Source of the DNA: Microbacterium sp. BH-3-3-3
GTDB taxonomy: Bacteria; Actinomycetota; Actinomycetes; Actinomycetales; Microbacteriaceae
Direction: 5' to 3'
Length of the DNA stretch: 64,000 bases
Assembly (NCBI RefSeq): GCF_001792815.1
Contig: NZ_CP017674.1
Span: 2,356,001-2,420,000, forward strand
Position numbers and translations under genes: made by a program. The notes beneath the pieces are model-generated. The model was not told the origin of the DNA, made no database searches, and saw only the letters and a program-made list of their open reading frames with translations. Below, piece by piece: positions 8,225 through 19,113 of this stretch. Position 1 is the stretch's first letter, and each line of letters begins with the position of its first letter.

Positions 8225-9265
8225 ATGTTCGCATTCACTCGCAAGACCCGCGTCGGCACCGCTGCCGCCGCCCTCGCCCTGGCGGTCACCCTCGTCGCCA
8301 CCGGCTGCTCCGGCGGTAGCGGCGGAGGATCCACCGGCGGAGGGGATGGCGGAAACCTGGCCATCACCTTCTTGCCGAAGAACCTCGGCAACCCGTACTT
8401 CGAGACCTCGAACAAGGGCGGCGAAGAAGCCATCGGCGAGTTCGGCGGCACCTTCGAACAGGTCGGCCCCAGCGAGGCGACCCCGACCTCGCAGGTGCAG
8501 TACATCCAGACCGCGGCCCAGCAGGGCGTGGGGGGCCTGGTCATCTCGGCCAACGACCCCTCGGCGATCTGCGACGCGCTCGACGAGGCCCGCAGCGCCG
8601 GCGTGAAGGTCGTCACCTTCGACTCCGACACCGACGCCGAGTGCCGCGACCTCTTCATCAACCAGGCCACGGCCGAGGGCATCGCCAAGGTGCAGGTCGA
8701 CCTGATCGCCGAGCAGATCGGTGACTCCGGTCAGGTGGCCGTGCTGTCGGCGGCCGCGAACGCCACGAACCAGAACGCCTGGATCGAGCTGATGAAGACC
8801 GACCTCGCCGCCAACCACCCGAACATCGAGCTCGTCGACGTCGTCTACGGCGACGACGACGACCAGACCTCGTTCGACCGCACCGCAGCGCTGCTCCAGA
8901 CCTACCCGAACCTCAAGGGCATCGTCTCGCCGACCACCGTGGGCATCGCCGCGGCCGGCCGGTACCTGTCGACCTCGGAGTACAAGGGCAAGGTCGCGCT
9001 CACCGGCCTCGGCACGCCCAACCAGCTGCGCGAGTACGTGCAGGACGGCACCATCACCGCGTTCGCGCTGTGGAACCCCGCCGACCTCGGATACCTCTCG
9101 GCGTTCGCGACGAAGGCGCTGATCGACGGGCAGATCACCGGCGCCGAGGGCGACACCTTCGAAGCCGGCAAGCTCGGCGAGTTCACCGTCGGCGCCGACG
9201 CGACGGTGCTGCTGGGCGACCCGTACGTGTTCGATTCGGCGAACATCGCGGACTTCGACTTCTGA
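8225..9265 (+). CDS. rhaS: Rhamnose ABC transporter substrate-binding lipoprotein
   Basis: 346 residues. The N-terminus is a lipoprotein signal: basic start, hydrophobic core, then LVATGC with Cys28, followed by a flexible Gly/Ser linker. The rest is a type I periplasmic-binding fold (Peripla_BP_4): LPKNLGNPYFET, GLVISANDPSAI, GVKVVTFDSDTD. The protein would be anchored outside the membrane, where it delivers sugar to the two permeases. GGAAGGAA just before the ATG is a strong ribosome binding site, consistent with the high synthesis needed for binding proteins. A hairpin terminator follows at 9283-9313, closing the operon. Confidence 0.88.
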   Translation: MFAFTRKTRVGTAAAALALAVTLVATGCSGGSGGGSTGGGDGGNLAITFLPKNLGNPYFETSNKGGEEAIGEFGGTFEQVGPSEATPTSQVQYIQTAAQQGVGGLVISANDPSAICDALDEARSAGVKVVTFDSDTDAECRDLFINQATAEGIAKVQVDLIAEQIGDSGQVAVLSAAANATNQNAWIELMKTDLAANHPNIELVDVVYGDDDDQTSFDRTAALLQTYPNLKGIVSPTTVGIAAAGRYLSTSEYKGKVALTGLGTPNQLREYVQDGTITAFALWNPADLGYLSAFATKALIDGQITGAEGDTFEAGKLGEFTVGADATVLLGDPYVFDSANIADFDF

Positions 9266-9282
9266 TCCGAAGCCCCGCCCCT

Positions 9283-9313
9283 GGCCCCGGCCGCCCTCGT
9301 GGCGGTCGGGGCC
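9283..9313 (+). terminator. Hairpin terminator after rhamnose importer operon
   Basis: A 13-base stem (GGCCCCGGCCGCC against GGCGGTCGGGGCC, one G-T wobble) with a 5-base loop begins 17 bases after the binding-protein stop. There is no strong T run. Confidence 0.65.
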
Positions 9314-9405
9314 TCGGTCGTTCGCGGCGTGGCGCGCGCGGCCACGGGGAAGGAGCGCGGCACGCGTCGCACCGGGGATCGGCGGGCACGAGCCCGCCCT
9401 CGCCC

Positions 9406-11704
<2,299 letters not shown>

Positions 11705-11742
11705 GATCCGACGACGATATCGCACGCGCACACCCGCTGTGC

Positions 11743-11765
11743 TATCGTGCGATGAAACGATTCAT
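11743..11765 (+). promoter_or_regulatory. Promoter -10 and LacI operator of the rhamnose catabolic operon
   Basis: TATCGT at 11743-11748 is preceded by TGC, an extended -10. The palindrome ATGAAACGATTCAT (11752-11765) covers the expected start site. Its 12-base core TGAAACGATTCA is identical to that of the site at 4493-4512. Confidence 0.7.
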
Positions 11766-11788
11766 TCTCGAGGAGGAGAACCCGCCCC

Positions 11789-12151
11789 ATGTCCGCACAG
11801 ACCACGCGCGTCTGCTTCGAACTCCGCGTCCGGCCCGAGCTGATCGACGAGTACGTCGCACGGCACACACCCGTGCCGACCGAGATGCTCGACGAGATCG
11901 CCGCGGCCGGGCGACGTAACTACTCGCTGTTCCTCGGCGAGCACGGGCGGCTCATCGGCTACTACGAGACCGACGACGACGCGGCCGCCCAGGCGTACCT
12001 GGCCGCCTCGCCGATCGCGGCCGCGTGGGAGGCCGAGATGGCCCCGTTCTTCCTCGGCCTCGAGGGTCGTCCCGACCAGGCCGCCACCGCCCTCACCGAG
12101 GTCTTCCACCTCGCCGACCAGCTCGCATACGCGGGAAGGAACCCGTCATGA
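11789..12151 (+). CDS. rhaM: L-rhamnose mutarotase
   Basis: 120 residues, the size of RhaM/DUF718 proteins. Seen: an N-terminal VCFELRVRPELIDEYVARH strand-helix, YSLFLGEHGRLIGYYET in the middle and a W-x-x-x-M segment (AWEAEMAPFF), all typical of the dimeric ferredoxin-like mutarotase fold. It interconverts alpha and beta L-rhamnopyranose in the cytoplasm and so feeds the isomerase. AGGAGGAG lies 10 bases before the ATG. The stop overlaps the isomerase ATG, so the two are translationally coupled. First gene of a catabolic operon under a LacI-type operator. Confidence 0.85.
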   Translation: MSAQTTRVCFELRVRPELIDEYVARHTPVPTEMLDEIAAAGRRNYSLFLGEHGRLIGYYETDDDAAAQAYLAASPIAAAWEAEMAPFFLGLEGRPDQAATALTEVFHLADQLAYAGRNPS

Positions 12152-13314
12152 CCACTCTCGGCCCCGAGATCCTCTCCGCCCTCGAACAGCAGGCGATCGA
12201 GCTGCCCTCCTGGGCGTTCGGCAACTCCGGCACCCGCTTCCGCGTGTTCCCGACGCCGGGCACCCCGCGCGACGCGTTCGAGAAGATCGCCGATGCCGCC
12301 GAGGTCCACCGCCTCACCGCCCTCGCGCCGAGCGTGGCCCTGCACATCCCGTGGGACCTGGTCGACGACTTCGGGGCGCTGCGCCGCCACGCCGACGACC
12401 TGGGCGTGCGCCTCGGCACGATCAACTCGAACACCTTCCAGGACGAGGATTACAAGTTCGGCGCCCTCACGCACCACGACGACGTCATCCGCCGAAAGGC
12501 CATCGACCACCACCTCGCGTGCATCGACGTGATGGATGCCACGGGCTCGCGCGATCTGAAGATCTGGCTCGCCGAGGGGTCCAACTACCCCGGGCAGAAC
12601 GACATGCGCGGTCGCCAGGACCGCCTGCAGGACTCGCTGCAGCAGATCTACGCCCGGCTCAGCGACGACCAGCGCCTGGTGCTGGAGTACAAGTTCTTCG
12701 AGCCGTCGTTCTACCACACCGACGTCCCCGACTGGGGAACGTCGTACGCGCAGGTGGCGTCGCTCGGAGACAAGGCGATGGTCTGCCTCGACACCGGTCA
12801 TCACGCGCCCGGCACCAACATCGAGTTCATCGTCATGCAGCTGCTGCGCCTCGGAAAGCTCGGCTCGTTCGACTTCAACTCGCGCTTCTACGCCGACGAC
12901 GACCTCATCGTCGGATCGGCCGACCCGTTCCAGCTGTTCCGCATCCTCACCGAGGTCGTCCGCGGCGGGGGCCTGAACAACCCCGACGTGGCGTTCATGC
13001 TCGATCAGTGCCACAACATCGAGGACAAGATCCCCGGCCAGATCCGCTCGGTGCTCAACGTGCAGGAGATGACGGCGCGCGCCCTGCTCGTCGACCGTGA
13101 CGCTCTGGCCGCCGCGCAGCAGGCGAACGACGTGCTCGGCGCCAACGCCGTGCTCATGGACGCGTTCTACACCGACGTGCGCCCGGCGCTCGCCGAGTGG
13201 CGGGAATCGCGCGACCTCCCCGCCGACCCCATGGCGGCCTTCGCCGCCTCGGGCCACCTCGCCCGCCTCGCCGACGAGCGCGCGGGCGGCACCCAGGCCG
13301 GCTGGGGCGCCTGA
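12148..13314 (+). CDS. rhaI: L-rhamnose isomerase (RhaI type)
   Basis: 388 residues from ATG 12148, overlapping the mutarotase stop. It belongs to the xylose-isomerase-like TIM barrel group of actinobacterial and rhizobial L-rhamnose isomerases, not to E. coli RhaA. Seen: ALHIPWDLVDD, a metal-binding stretch MVCLDTGHHAPGTN around 210-225, FDFNSRFYADDD and FMLDQCHNIEDK, where Asp and His residues would bind the divalent metal. It converts L-rhamnose to L-rhamnulose. The next genes act on rhamnulose and its 1-phosphate, so the pathway order is conserved. A 98-base gap follows before the aldolase gene. Confidence 0.88.
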   Translation: MTTLGPEILSALEQQAIELPSWAFGNSGTRFRVFPTPGTPRDAFEKIADAAEVHRLTALAPSVALHIPWDLVDDFGALRRHADDLGVRLGTINSNTFQDEDYKFGALTHHDDVIRRKAIDHHLACIDVMDATGSRDLKIWLAEGSNYPGQNDMRGRQDRLQDSLQQIYARLSDDQRLVLEYKFFEPSFYHTDVPDWGTSYAQVASLGDKAMVCLDTGHHAPGTNIEFIVMQLLRLGKLGSFDFNSRFYADDDLIVGSADPFQLFRILTEVVRGGGLNNPDVAFMLDQCHNIEDKIPGQIRSVLNVQEMTARALLVDRDALAAAQQANDVLGANAVLMDAFYTDVRPALAEWRESRDLPADPMAAFAASGHLARLADERAGGTQAGWGA

Positions 13315-13412
13315 CCCCGCCCCGCGGGGGCGACGCCCGCATCGCCCCGGCGCTTCTTCTCGCGCGGCCCGTCGTGCCGCCGCCCACCCCTTCGAATTCC
13401 GTGAGGACCGTC

Positions 13413-15449
13413 ATGACCCGCTCCACCGCCGCCGACCTCGTCGCCCGCAGCAACCGCCTCGGCTCCGACCCGAAGGTCACCAACTACGCCGGCGGCAACA
13501 CCTCCGCCAAGGGCACCGACATCGACCCCGTCACGGGTGAGCCGGTGGAGCTGCTGTGGGTCAAGGGCTCGGGGGGCGACCTCGGCACCCTGACCGAGAA
13601 GGGGCTGGCCGTGCTGCGGCTCGACCGCATGCGTGCGCTCGTCGAGGTGTACCCCGGCGTCGAGCGCGAAGACGAGATGGTCGCCGCCTTCGACTACTGC
13701 CTACACGGCAAGGGCGGGGCCGCGCCCTCGATCGACACCGCCATGCACGGACTCGTGGATGCCGCGCACGTCGACCACCTGCACCCCGACGCCGGCATCG
13801 CGATCGCCACCGCCGCCGACGGCGAGGAACTGACCACGCGGATCTTCGGCGACGCGGTCGTGTGGGTGCCGTGGCGTCGCCCGGGCTTCCAGCTCGGACT
13901 CGACATCGCGGCCATCAAGGCGAAGAACCCGCAGGCGATCGGCACGATCCTCGGCGGGCACGGCATCACGGCCTGGGGCGACACGTCGGAGGAGGCCGAG
14001 CGCAACAGCCTCTGGATCATCGACACCGCCCAGGCCTACATCGACCAGCACGGGGTCGCCGAACCGTTCGGCGGCGTGCGCGACGGCTTCTCGGCGCTCC
14101 CCGAGGTCGAACGACGCGCGAAGGCGGCAGCCCTGGCTCCGACCATCCGCGGTCTGGCCTCGACCGACAAGCCGATGGTCGGCCACTTCACCGATACCGA
14201 CGTCGTGCTCGAGTTCCTGGCATCCGAGAAGGCTCCCGCCCTGGCCGCGCTCGGCACGAGCTGCCCCGACCACTTCCTGCGCACCAAGGTCAAGCCGCTG
14301 ATCCTCGACGTGCCCGCCGACGCCTCCGTCGAGGACTCGATCGCGCGTCTGCGCGAGCTGCACGCCGCCTATCGCGCCGACTACCAGGGGTACTACGACG
14401 CCCACGCCGACGCCGACAGCCCCGCGATCCGCGGCGCCGACCCGCTCATCGTGCTCGTGCCGGGCGTGGGCATGTTCTCGTACGGCGCGAACAAGCAGAC
14501 CGCGCGGGTGGCGGGCGAGTTCTACGTCAACGCCATCAACGTCATGCGCGGGGCCGAGGCCCTCTCGACGTACGCGCCGATCTCGGATGCCGAGAAGTTC
14601 CGCATCGAGTACTGGGCGCTGGAAGAGGCCAAGCTGCTGCGCGCACCCAAGCCCAAGACCCACCAGGGTCGCGTCGCGTTCGTCACGGGTGCGGCATCCG
14701 GGATCGGCAAGGCCATCGCGACCCGTCTGGCGGCCGAGGGTGCGTGCGTCGTCGTCGCCGACCTCGACCTCGAGAAGGCACGAGCGGTCGCCGCGGAACT
14801 CGGGTCGAGCGACGTCGCCATCGGCGTGGCGGCGAACGTGGCGGATGCCGAGGGCGTGCAGGCCGCGATCGACGCCACCGTGCTCGCCTTCGGCGGTGTC
14901 GACCTCGTCGTCAACAACGCCGGGCTGTCGCTGTCGAAGCCGCTGCTGGAGACCACCGAGAAGGACTGGGACCTGCAGCACGACGTCATGGCGAAGGGCT
15001 CGTTCCTCGTGTCGAAGGCGGCGGCGAGAGCCCTGATCGCGCAGGGGATGGGCGGCGACGTCATCTACATCTCGTCGAAGAACTCCGTGTTCGCCGGTCC
15101 CAACAACATCGCCTACTCGGCCACGAAGGCCGATCAGGCGCACCAGGTGCGCCTGCTCGCGGTCGAGCTCGGCGAGTACGGCGTGCGGGTCAACGGCATC
15201 AATCCCGACGGCGTCGTGCGCGGCTCCGGAATCTTCGCCGCGGGCTGGGGCGCCAACCGCGCCGCGACCTACGGCGTCGACGAGAAGGATCTCGGGCAGT
15301 TCTACGCCAACCGCACGATCCTCAAGCGCGAGGTCGTTCCCGAGAACGTCGCCGACGCGGTGTACGTGCTCACCGGCCCCGAGCTCACGCGCACGACCGG
15401 ACTGCACGTTCCGGTCGACTCCGGCGTCGCCGCGGCGTTCCTGCGATGA
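13413..15449 (+). CDS. rhaE: Bifunctional rhamnulose-1-phosphate aldolase / L-lactaldehyde dehydrogenase
   Basis: 678 residues from ATG 13413, with GAGGA 5 bases upstream; the longer frame from 13197 is rejected. Residues 1 to about 420 are a class II aldolase domain with the zinc-binding HVDHLHPDAG segment. Residues 430-678 are a short-chain dehydrogenase with GAASGIGKAIA for NAD and YSATKADQ as the catalytic Tyr-Lys pair. RhaE proteins (known from Bacillus and actinobacteria) split L-rhamnulose 1-phosphate into DHAP and L-lactaldehyde, and oxidise the aldehyde to L-lactate in the same polypeptide. This fits the FMN lactate dehydrogenase downstream. The stop overlaps the kinase start. Confidence 0.92.
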   Translation: MTRSTAADLVARSNRLGSDPKVTNYAGGNTSAKGTDIDPVTGEPVELLWVKGSGGDLGTLTEKGLAVLRLDRMRALVEVYPGVEREDEMVAAFDYCLHGKGGAAPSIDTAMHGLVDAAHVDHLHPDAGIAIATAADGEELTTRIFGDAVVWVPWRRPGFQLGLDIAAIKAKNPQAIGTILGGHGITAWGDTSEEAERNSLWIIDTAQAYIDQHGVAEPFGGVRDGFSALPEVERRAKAAALAPTIRGLASTDKPMVGHFTDTDVVLEFLASEKAPALAALGTSCPDHFLRTKVKPLILDVPADASVEDSIARLRELHAAYRADYQGYYDAHADADSPAIRGADPLIVLVPGVGMFSYGANKQTARVAGEFYVNAINVMRGAEALSTYAPISDAEKFRIEYWALEEAKLLRAPKPKTHQGRVAFVTGAASGIGKAIATRLAAEGACVVVADLDLEKARAVAAELGSSDVAIGVAANVADAEGVQAAIDATVLAFGGVDLVVNNAGLSLSKPLLETTEKDWDLQHDVMAKGSFLVSKAAARALIAQGMGGDVIYISSKNSVFAGPNNIAYSATKADQAHQVRLLAVELGEYGVRVNGINPDGVVRGSGIFAAGWGANRAATYGVDEKDLGQFYANRTILKREVVPENVADAVYVLTGPELTRTTGLHVPVDSGVAAAFLR

Positions 15450-16846
15450 GTCGTACCCGCGCGGTCGCGGCCGTCGACCTCGGCGCCACCAGTGGCCGCG
15501 TGATGATCGGCCGCGTCGGCGAGGGCACTCTCGCACTCGAGCAGGTCGCCCGCTTCGCCAACGGTCCGGTGCCGCGCGCCGACGGCTGGCACTGGGACAT
15601 CGACGCGCTCTGGGAGCACGTGCGCGCGGGGCTCGCCGAGGCGCTGCGCCGCGAACCCGCGATCGAGAGCATCGGCATCGATTCGTGGGCGGTCGACTAC
15701 GGGCTGCTCCGCGACGGCGAACTGCTCGCCGAGCCGTTCCACTACCGCGACGAGCGCACGGCGCGCGGCGTCGACCTCGTGCACGCCACGGTGCCGTTCG
15801 ACGAGCTGTACCGCCGCGCCGGCCTGCAGTTCCTGCCCTTTAACACCGTGTACCAGTACGCCGCCGACGCGCGTCTCGCCGAGGCCGAGACGAGCCTGCT
15901 CGTCCCCGACCTGCTCGCCCACCGGCTGACCGGGCGCGCCGTCGCCGAGCGCACGAACGCCTCGACCACGGGACTGCTCGACGTGCACACGGGGGAGTGG
16001 GACACCGCGCTCGCCGAGGCTCTCGGCATCCCGGTGCGCGTGCTGCCGCCGCTCGTCGATCCGGGCGACACGATCGGCACGACCTCCAACGCCCTGGGCG
16101 CGCGGCCCGTGATCGCCGTCGGGTCGCACGACACGGCCTCGGCCATCGTGGCGGTGCCGCTGTCGAGCCCGAACGCGGCCTACATCTCGTGCGGCACGTG
16201 GGGCCTGGTGGGCCTGGAGCTCGACGCCCCGATCGTGACGGATGCCGCCCGCGCGGCGAACTTCACCAACGAGGGCGGGGTCGACGGGCGCGTGCGGTTC
16301 CTGCACAACGTCACCGGACTCTGGCTGCTGAGCGAGACGGTGCGCGCGTGGTCGGAGGCCGACGGTGCTCCCGTCGATCTGCCGTCGCTGCTGGAGGCCG
16401 CGGCGGGGGCCCCGGAGCCCCCGCACCTGTTCGACGCGAACGACCCGTCGTTGGCCGCCCCCGGCGACATGCCGACGCGCATCGCGGCCCTACTCGGCGG
16501 CGAGGTCCCGGGCATCGAGGGGCGACCGGCCTTCGCGCGGGCGATCGTCGAGAGCATCGCCGAGGCCTTCGCGGCGGCGCTGCGCATCGCGGGAGATCTC
16601 GCCGATCGGCGCATCGACGTCGTGCACCTGGTCGGGGGTGGGGCGATGAACGCCCTGCTGTGCCAGGCCACGGCCGACCGCTCGGGACGCGTCGTGCTGG
16701 CGGGGCCGGTAGAGGCGACCGCCCTCGGCAACGTGCTCGTGCAGGCCCGAGCGCTCGGTGTCTTCGGCCGCCGCGCCTCTCTCGAAGACCTGCGTGCGCG
16801 GGTGGCCGAGGCCTTCCCGCCGCGGCGTTTCGATCCGCGTTCCTGA
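15446..16846 (+). CDS. rhaB: Rhamnulokinase
   Basis: 466 residues from ATG 15446, overlapping the aldolase stop by ATGA. FGGY kinase family: the N-terminal phosphate-1 motif VAAVDLGATSGRVMIGRV, then ESIGIDSWAVDYGLL, which is characteristic of rhamnulokinases, and a C-terminal adenosine motif HLVGGGAMNALLCQATAD. It phosphorylates L-rhamnulose to rhamnulose 1-phosphate with ATP. Position as last gene of the mutarotase-isomerase-aldolase-kinase operon supports the call. The next gene has its own operator and ribosome binding site. Confidence 0.9.
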   Translation: MSRTRAVAAVDLGATSGRVMIGRVGEGTLALEQVARFANGPVPRADGWHWDIDALWEHVRAGLAEALRREPAIESIGIDSWAVDYGLLRDGELLAEPFHYRDERTARGVDLVHATVPFDELYRRAGLQFLPFNTVYQYAADARLAEAETSLLVPDLLAHRLTGRAVAERTNASTTGLLDVHTGEWDTALAEALGIPVRVLPPLVDPGDTIGTTSNALGARPVIAVGSHDTASAIVAVPLSSPNAAYISCGTWGLVGLELDAPIVTDAARAANFTNEGGVDGRVRFLHNVTGLWLLSETVRAWSEADGAPVDLPSLLEAAAGAPEPPHLFDANDPSLAAPGDMPTRIAALLGGEVPGIEGRPAFARAIVESIAEAFAAALRIAGDLADRRIDVVHLVGGGAMNALLCQATADRSGRVVLAGPVEATALGNVLVQARALGVFGRRASLEDLRARVAEAFPPRRFDPRS

Positions 16847-16875
16847 CCCCCCTCCCGGCGACGTCCGGTTGGCCC

Positions 16876-16895
16876 TAGTATGTGGTCAGACCACA
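16876..16895 (+). promoter_or_regulatory. -10 element and GntR/FadR-type operator before lldD
   Basis: TAGTAT (16876-16881) runs into TGTGGTCAGACCACA (16881-16895), a palindrome with 7-base arms and a single central A. It contains TGGT-N3-ACCA, the consensus of FadR-subfamily GntR regulators such as LldR and PdhR. No GntR gene is in the window, so the regulator must be encoded elsewhere. Confidence 0.7.
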
Positions 16896-16912
16896 CGAAG
16901 GAGAGCATTCCC

Positions 16913-18169
16913 ATGGTTCAGCGTCAGCTGCCGAAGGTCGGCGAGCTCCTCGAGCTCATGCAGTTCAAGAAGCCCGAGCTCGATGCGCGCAAACGGCGTC
17001 TCGACGCGGCGCTGACGATCGACGACCTGCGCTCGATCGCGAAGCGGCGCACGCCCAAGGCGGCCTTCGACTACACCGACGGGGCGGCCGAGGGCGAGCT
17101 CTCGCTCGACCGCGCGCGCCGCGCCTTCGAAGACGTGGAGTTCCACCCCGACATCCTGCGCCCGGCCGCGCACGTCGACACCTCGTGCCAGATCCTCGGC
17201 GGCCCGTCCGCTCTGCCGTTCGGCATCGCCCCCACCGGCTTCACGCGTCTCATGCAGACCGAGGGCGAGACGGCCGGTGCGTCCGCGGCGGCGGCGGCCG
17301 GCATCCCCTTCACTCTGTCGACGCTCGGCACGACCTCGATCGAGGGTGTCAAAGCGGCCAACCCCGTCGGGCGTAACTGGTTCCAGCTGTACGTCATGAA
17401 AGACCGCGCCATCTCGTACGGCCTCGTCGAGCGGGCCGCTGCGGCGGGCTTCGACACGCTGCAGTTCACCGTCGACACCCCGATCGCCGGCGCCCGCCTG
17501 CGCGACAAGCGCAACGGGTTCTCGATCCCCCCGCAGCTGACGGTGGGCACGATCGTCAACGCCATTCCGCGGCCGTGGTGGTGGGTCGACTTCCTGACCA
17601 CCCCCAAGCTGGAGTTCGCCTCGCTCAGCACCACCGGCGGCACCGTCGGCGAGCTGCTGAACGCGGCCATGGACCCGACCATCAGCTACGACGACCTCGA
17701 CATCATCCGCGCCATGTGGCCGGGCAAGCTCGTGGTCAAGGGCGTGCAGAACGTCACCGACGCCGCCCGCCTGGTCGACCTGGGCGTCGACGGCATCGTG
17801 CTGTCGAACCACGGTGGACGCCAGCTCGACCGCGCGCCCATCCCCTTCCGCCTGCTGCCGCAGGTTGTGCGCGAGGTGGGCAAGGACGCCACGGTCATGG
17901 TCGACACCGGCATCATGAACGGCGCCGACATCGTGGCATCCATCGCCCTGGGCGCGAAGTTCACGCTCATCGGGCGCGCGTACCTGTACGGCCTCATGGC
18001 CGGGGGGCGCCAGGGCGTCGATCGCACGATCGAGATCCTGCGCAGCGAGATCGAGCGCACGATGACGCTGCTCGGCGTCTCGTCGCTCGACGAGCTCGAG
18101 CCGCGTCACGTCACGCAGCTCACGCGCCTGGTGCCCGTCGCCGGTCAGGGGACCGACGCGCGGGTGTGA
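16913..18169 (+). CDS. lldD: FMN-dependent L-lactate dehydrogenase (alpha-hydroxy-acid oxidase family)
   Basis: 418 residues from ATG 16913, with GAAGGAGAG upstream. Family features: [15 protein letters not shown] near the N-terminus, FMN-binding FQLYVMKDR, and the active-site block [14 protein letters not shown] with the catalytic His and Arg, then [13 protein letters not shown] at the phosphate end. The enzyme oxidises L-lactate to pyruvate at the membrane and passes electrons to quinone, or to oxygen in oxidase members. Adjacent RhaE makes L-lactate, so this gene completes rhamnose breakdown to pyruvate. Other 2-hydroxy acids, or mycofactocin-type MftD chemistry, are alternatives, but no mycofactocin genes are near. 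A GntR-type operator precedes it. Confidence 0.82.
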   Translation: MVQRQLPKVGELLELMQFKKPELDARKRRLDAALTIDDLRSIAKRRTPKAAFDYTDGAAEGELSLDRARRAFEDVEFHPDILRPAAHVDTSCQILGGPSALPFGIAPTGFTRLMQTEGETAGASAAAAAGIPFTLSTLGTTSIEGVKAANPVGRNWFQLYVMKDRAISYGLVERAAAAGFDTLQFTVDTPIAGARLRDKRNGFSIPPQLTVGTIVNAIPRPWWWVDFLTTPKLEFASLSTTGGTVGELLNAAMDPTISYDDLDIIRAMWPGKLVVKGVQNVTDAARLVDLGVDGIVLSNHGGRQLDRAPIPFRLLPQVVREVGKDATVMVDTGIMNGADIVASIALGAKFTLIGRAYLYGLMAGGRQGVDRTIEILRSEIERTMTLLGVSSLDELEPRHVTQLTRLVPVAGQGTDARV

Positions 18170-18170
18170 T

Positions 18171-18193
18171 CCGCGCGGGCGCGACCCGCGCGG
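18171..18193 (+). terminator. Hairpin terminator after lldD
   Basis: CCGCGCGGG-cgcga-CCCGCGCGG, a perfect 9-base stem, starts 1 base after the lldD stop and faces the convergent TetR gene. Confidence 0.65.
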
Positions 18194-18351
18194 CGGCGTG
18201 CACGGGATCCGTGATGCGCGCATCCTCCGCGCGATGCGTGCGGATGCGGCTGAGGTCGGGCGTATCGCTGAGGTCGTGTCCGGCGCGGCCCCGCGCCGTA
18301 TACGCGGAGTCGATGTCGATGGCGGACCGTGCGCAGACCCGCGGGCCCGGG

Positions 18352-19008
18352 TCAGCGGGCGGGCGCCAACAGGCCGCCCAGCGCCCCGAGCACGTCGGCC
18401 AGGGGCATCGACGGCTCGAGCAGCCACTGCACCTGCAGGCCGTCGGAGGCGGCGATGAGCAGGGCGGCGACCTGGTCGGGGTCGAGGTCGGCGCGCACGA
18501 GTCCCTCGGCCTGTTCGCTGCGGAGGCGCGCGGCGAGCTCTCCGCGCAGGCGCGCGAAGCGCTCGGTGAAGTAGGCGCGGGCCGTCGCGCTGTCGTCCTT
18601 CAGTGAGGCGGCGACGAGCGTGGTGTACAGCTCGACGAGGCCGGGCACCGAGGTGTTGTGGGCGGCGGCGTCGGTGAGCGACGACAGCGCGGTGGCGTCG
18701 GGTGCCGGGGGAGTCTGCCGGTTGGCGTGGTCGTACACGGCGACGAGCAGTTGCTCGCGCGAGTCGAAGTAGTGCAGCAGGGCCGCGTGCGAGACGCCCA
18801 GGGCGCGCGCGATGCTGCGCAGCGACGCCCCCTCGGCGCCGCGTTCGGCGAAGACGCCGATGGCGCGGTCGAGGATCTCCTGCCGCCGTGCGACGCCCTT
18901 CGAGTACGCGCCGGAGCGGCCGAGGCGATCGTCGGCGGCGTGGGCGGCGCCGTCGCCCGCCGGGTCGACCGGGTCGCCGGCGTCGGGGGTCTCGTCGTCG
19001 CGCCGCAT
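18352..19008 (-). CDS. TetR/AcrR family regulator
   Basis: 218 residues from ATG 19008. After a charged, disordered N-terminus of about 40 residues comes the helix-turn-helix SLRSIARALGVSHAALLHYF. The C-terminal domain (AALLIAASDGLQVQWLLEPS) resembles TetR_C_6-type ligand domains. It is divergent from a sugar isomerase/dehydrogenase pair and likely represses it. The hexamer TACACT lies exactly 6 bases before the ATG with no Shine-Dalgarno, so the mRNA may be leaderless. The long frames that extend to 19905 are shadows of the divergent gene. Confidence 0.83.
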   Translation of the reverse strand: MRRDDETPDAGDPVDPAGDGAAHAADDRLGRSGAYSKGVARRQEILDRAIGVFAERGAEGASLRSIARALGVSHAALLHYFDSREQLLVAVYDHANRQTPPAPDATALSSLTDAAAHNTSVPGLVELYTTLVAASLKDDSATARAYFTERFARLRGELAARLRSEQAEGLVRADLDPDQVAALLIAASDGLQVQWLLEPSMPLADVLGALGGLLAPAR

Positions 19009-19014
19009 CCCGTC

Positions 19015-19020
19015 AGTGTA
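19015..19020 (-). promoter_or_regulatory. -10 element of TetR gene, leaderless type
   Basis: TACACT on the minus strand ends 6 bases before ATG 19008, placing the transcription start at or next to the A of the start codon. Confidence 0.5.
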
Positions 19021-19113
19021 GACCGCTGAAAAGTGACCACTGGATGGTTTAATGGTAGCGTTCCCACCGGCGCCGGACACCCGCGCCGTTCGACGACGAA
19101 CAAGGAAGGCCCG

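Noticed and set aside
13556..15445. Extension of the rhamnulokinase frame upstream to 13556
   Set aside because: This part is an out-of-frame shadow of rhaE; the kinase motif begins right after ATG 15446, which overlaps the rhaE stop.
16913..18169. Mycofactocin MftD instead of lactate dehydrogenase
   Set aside because: The families are similar, but no mycofactocin genes are near and the lactate-producing rhaE and the LldR-type operator favour lactate.
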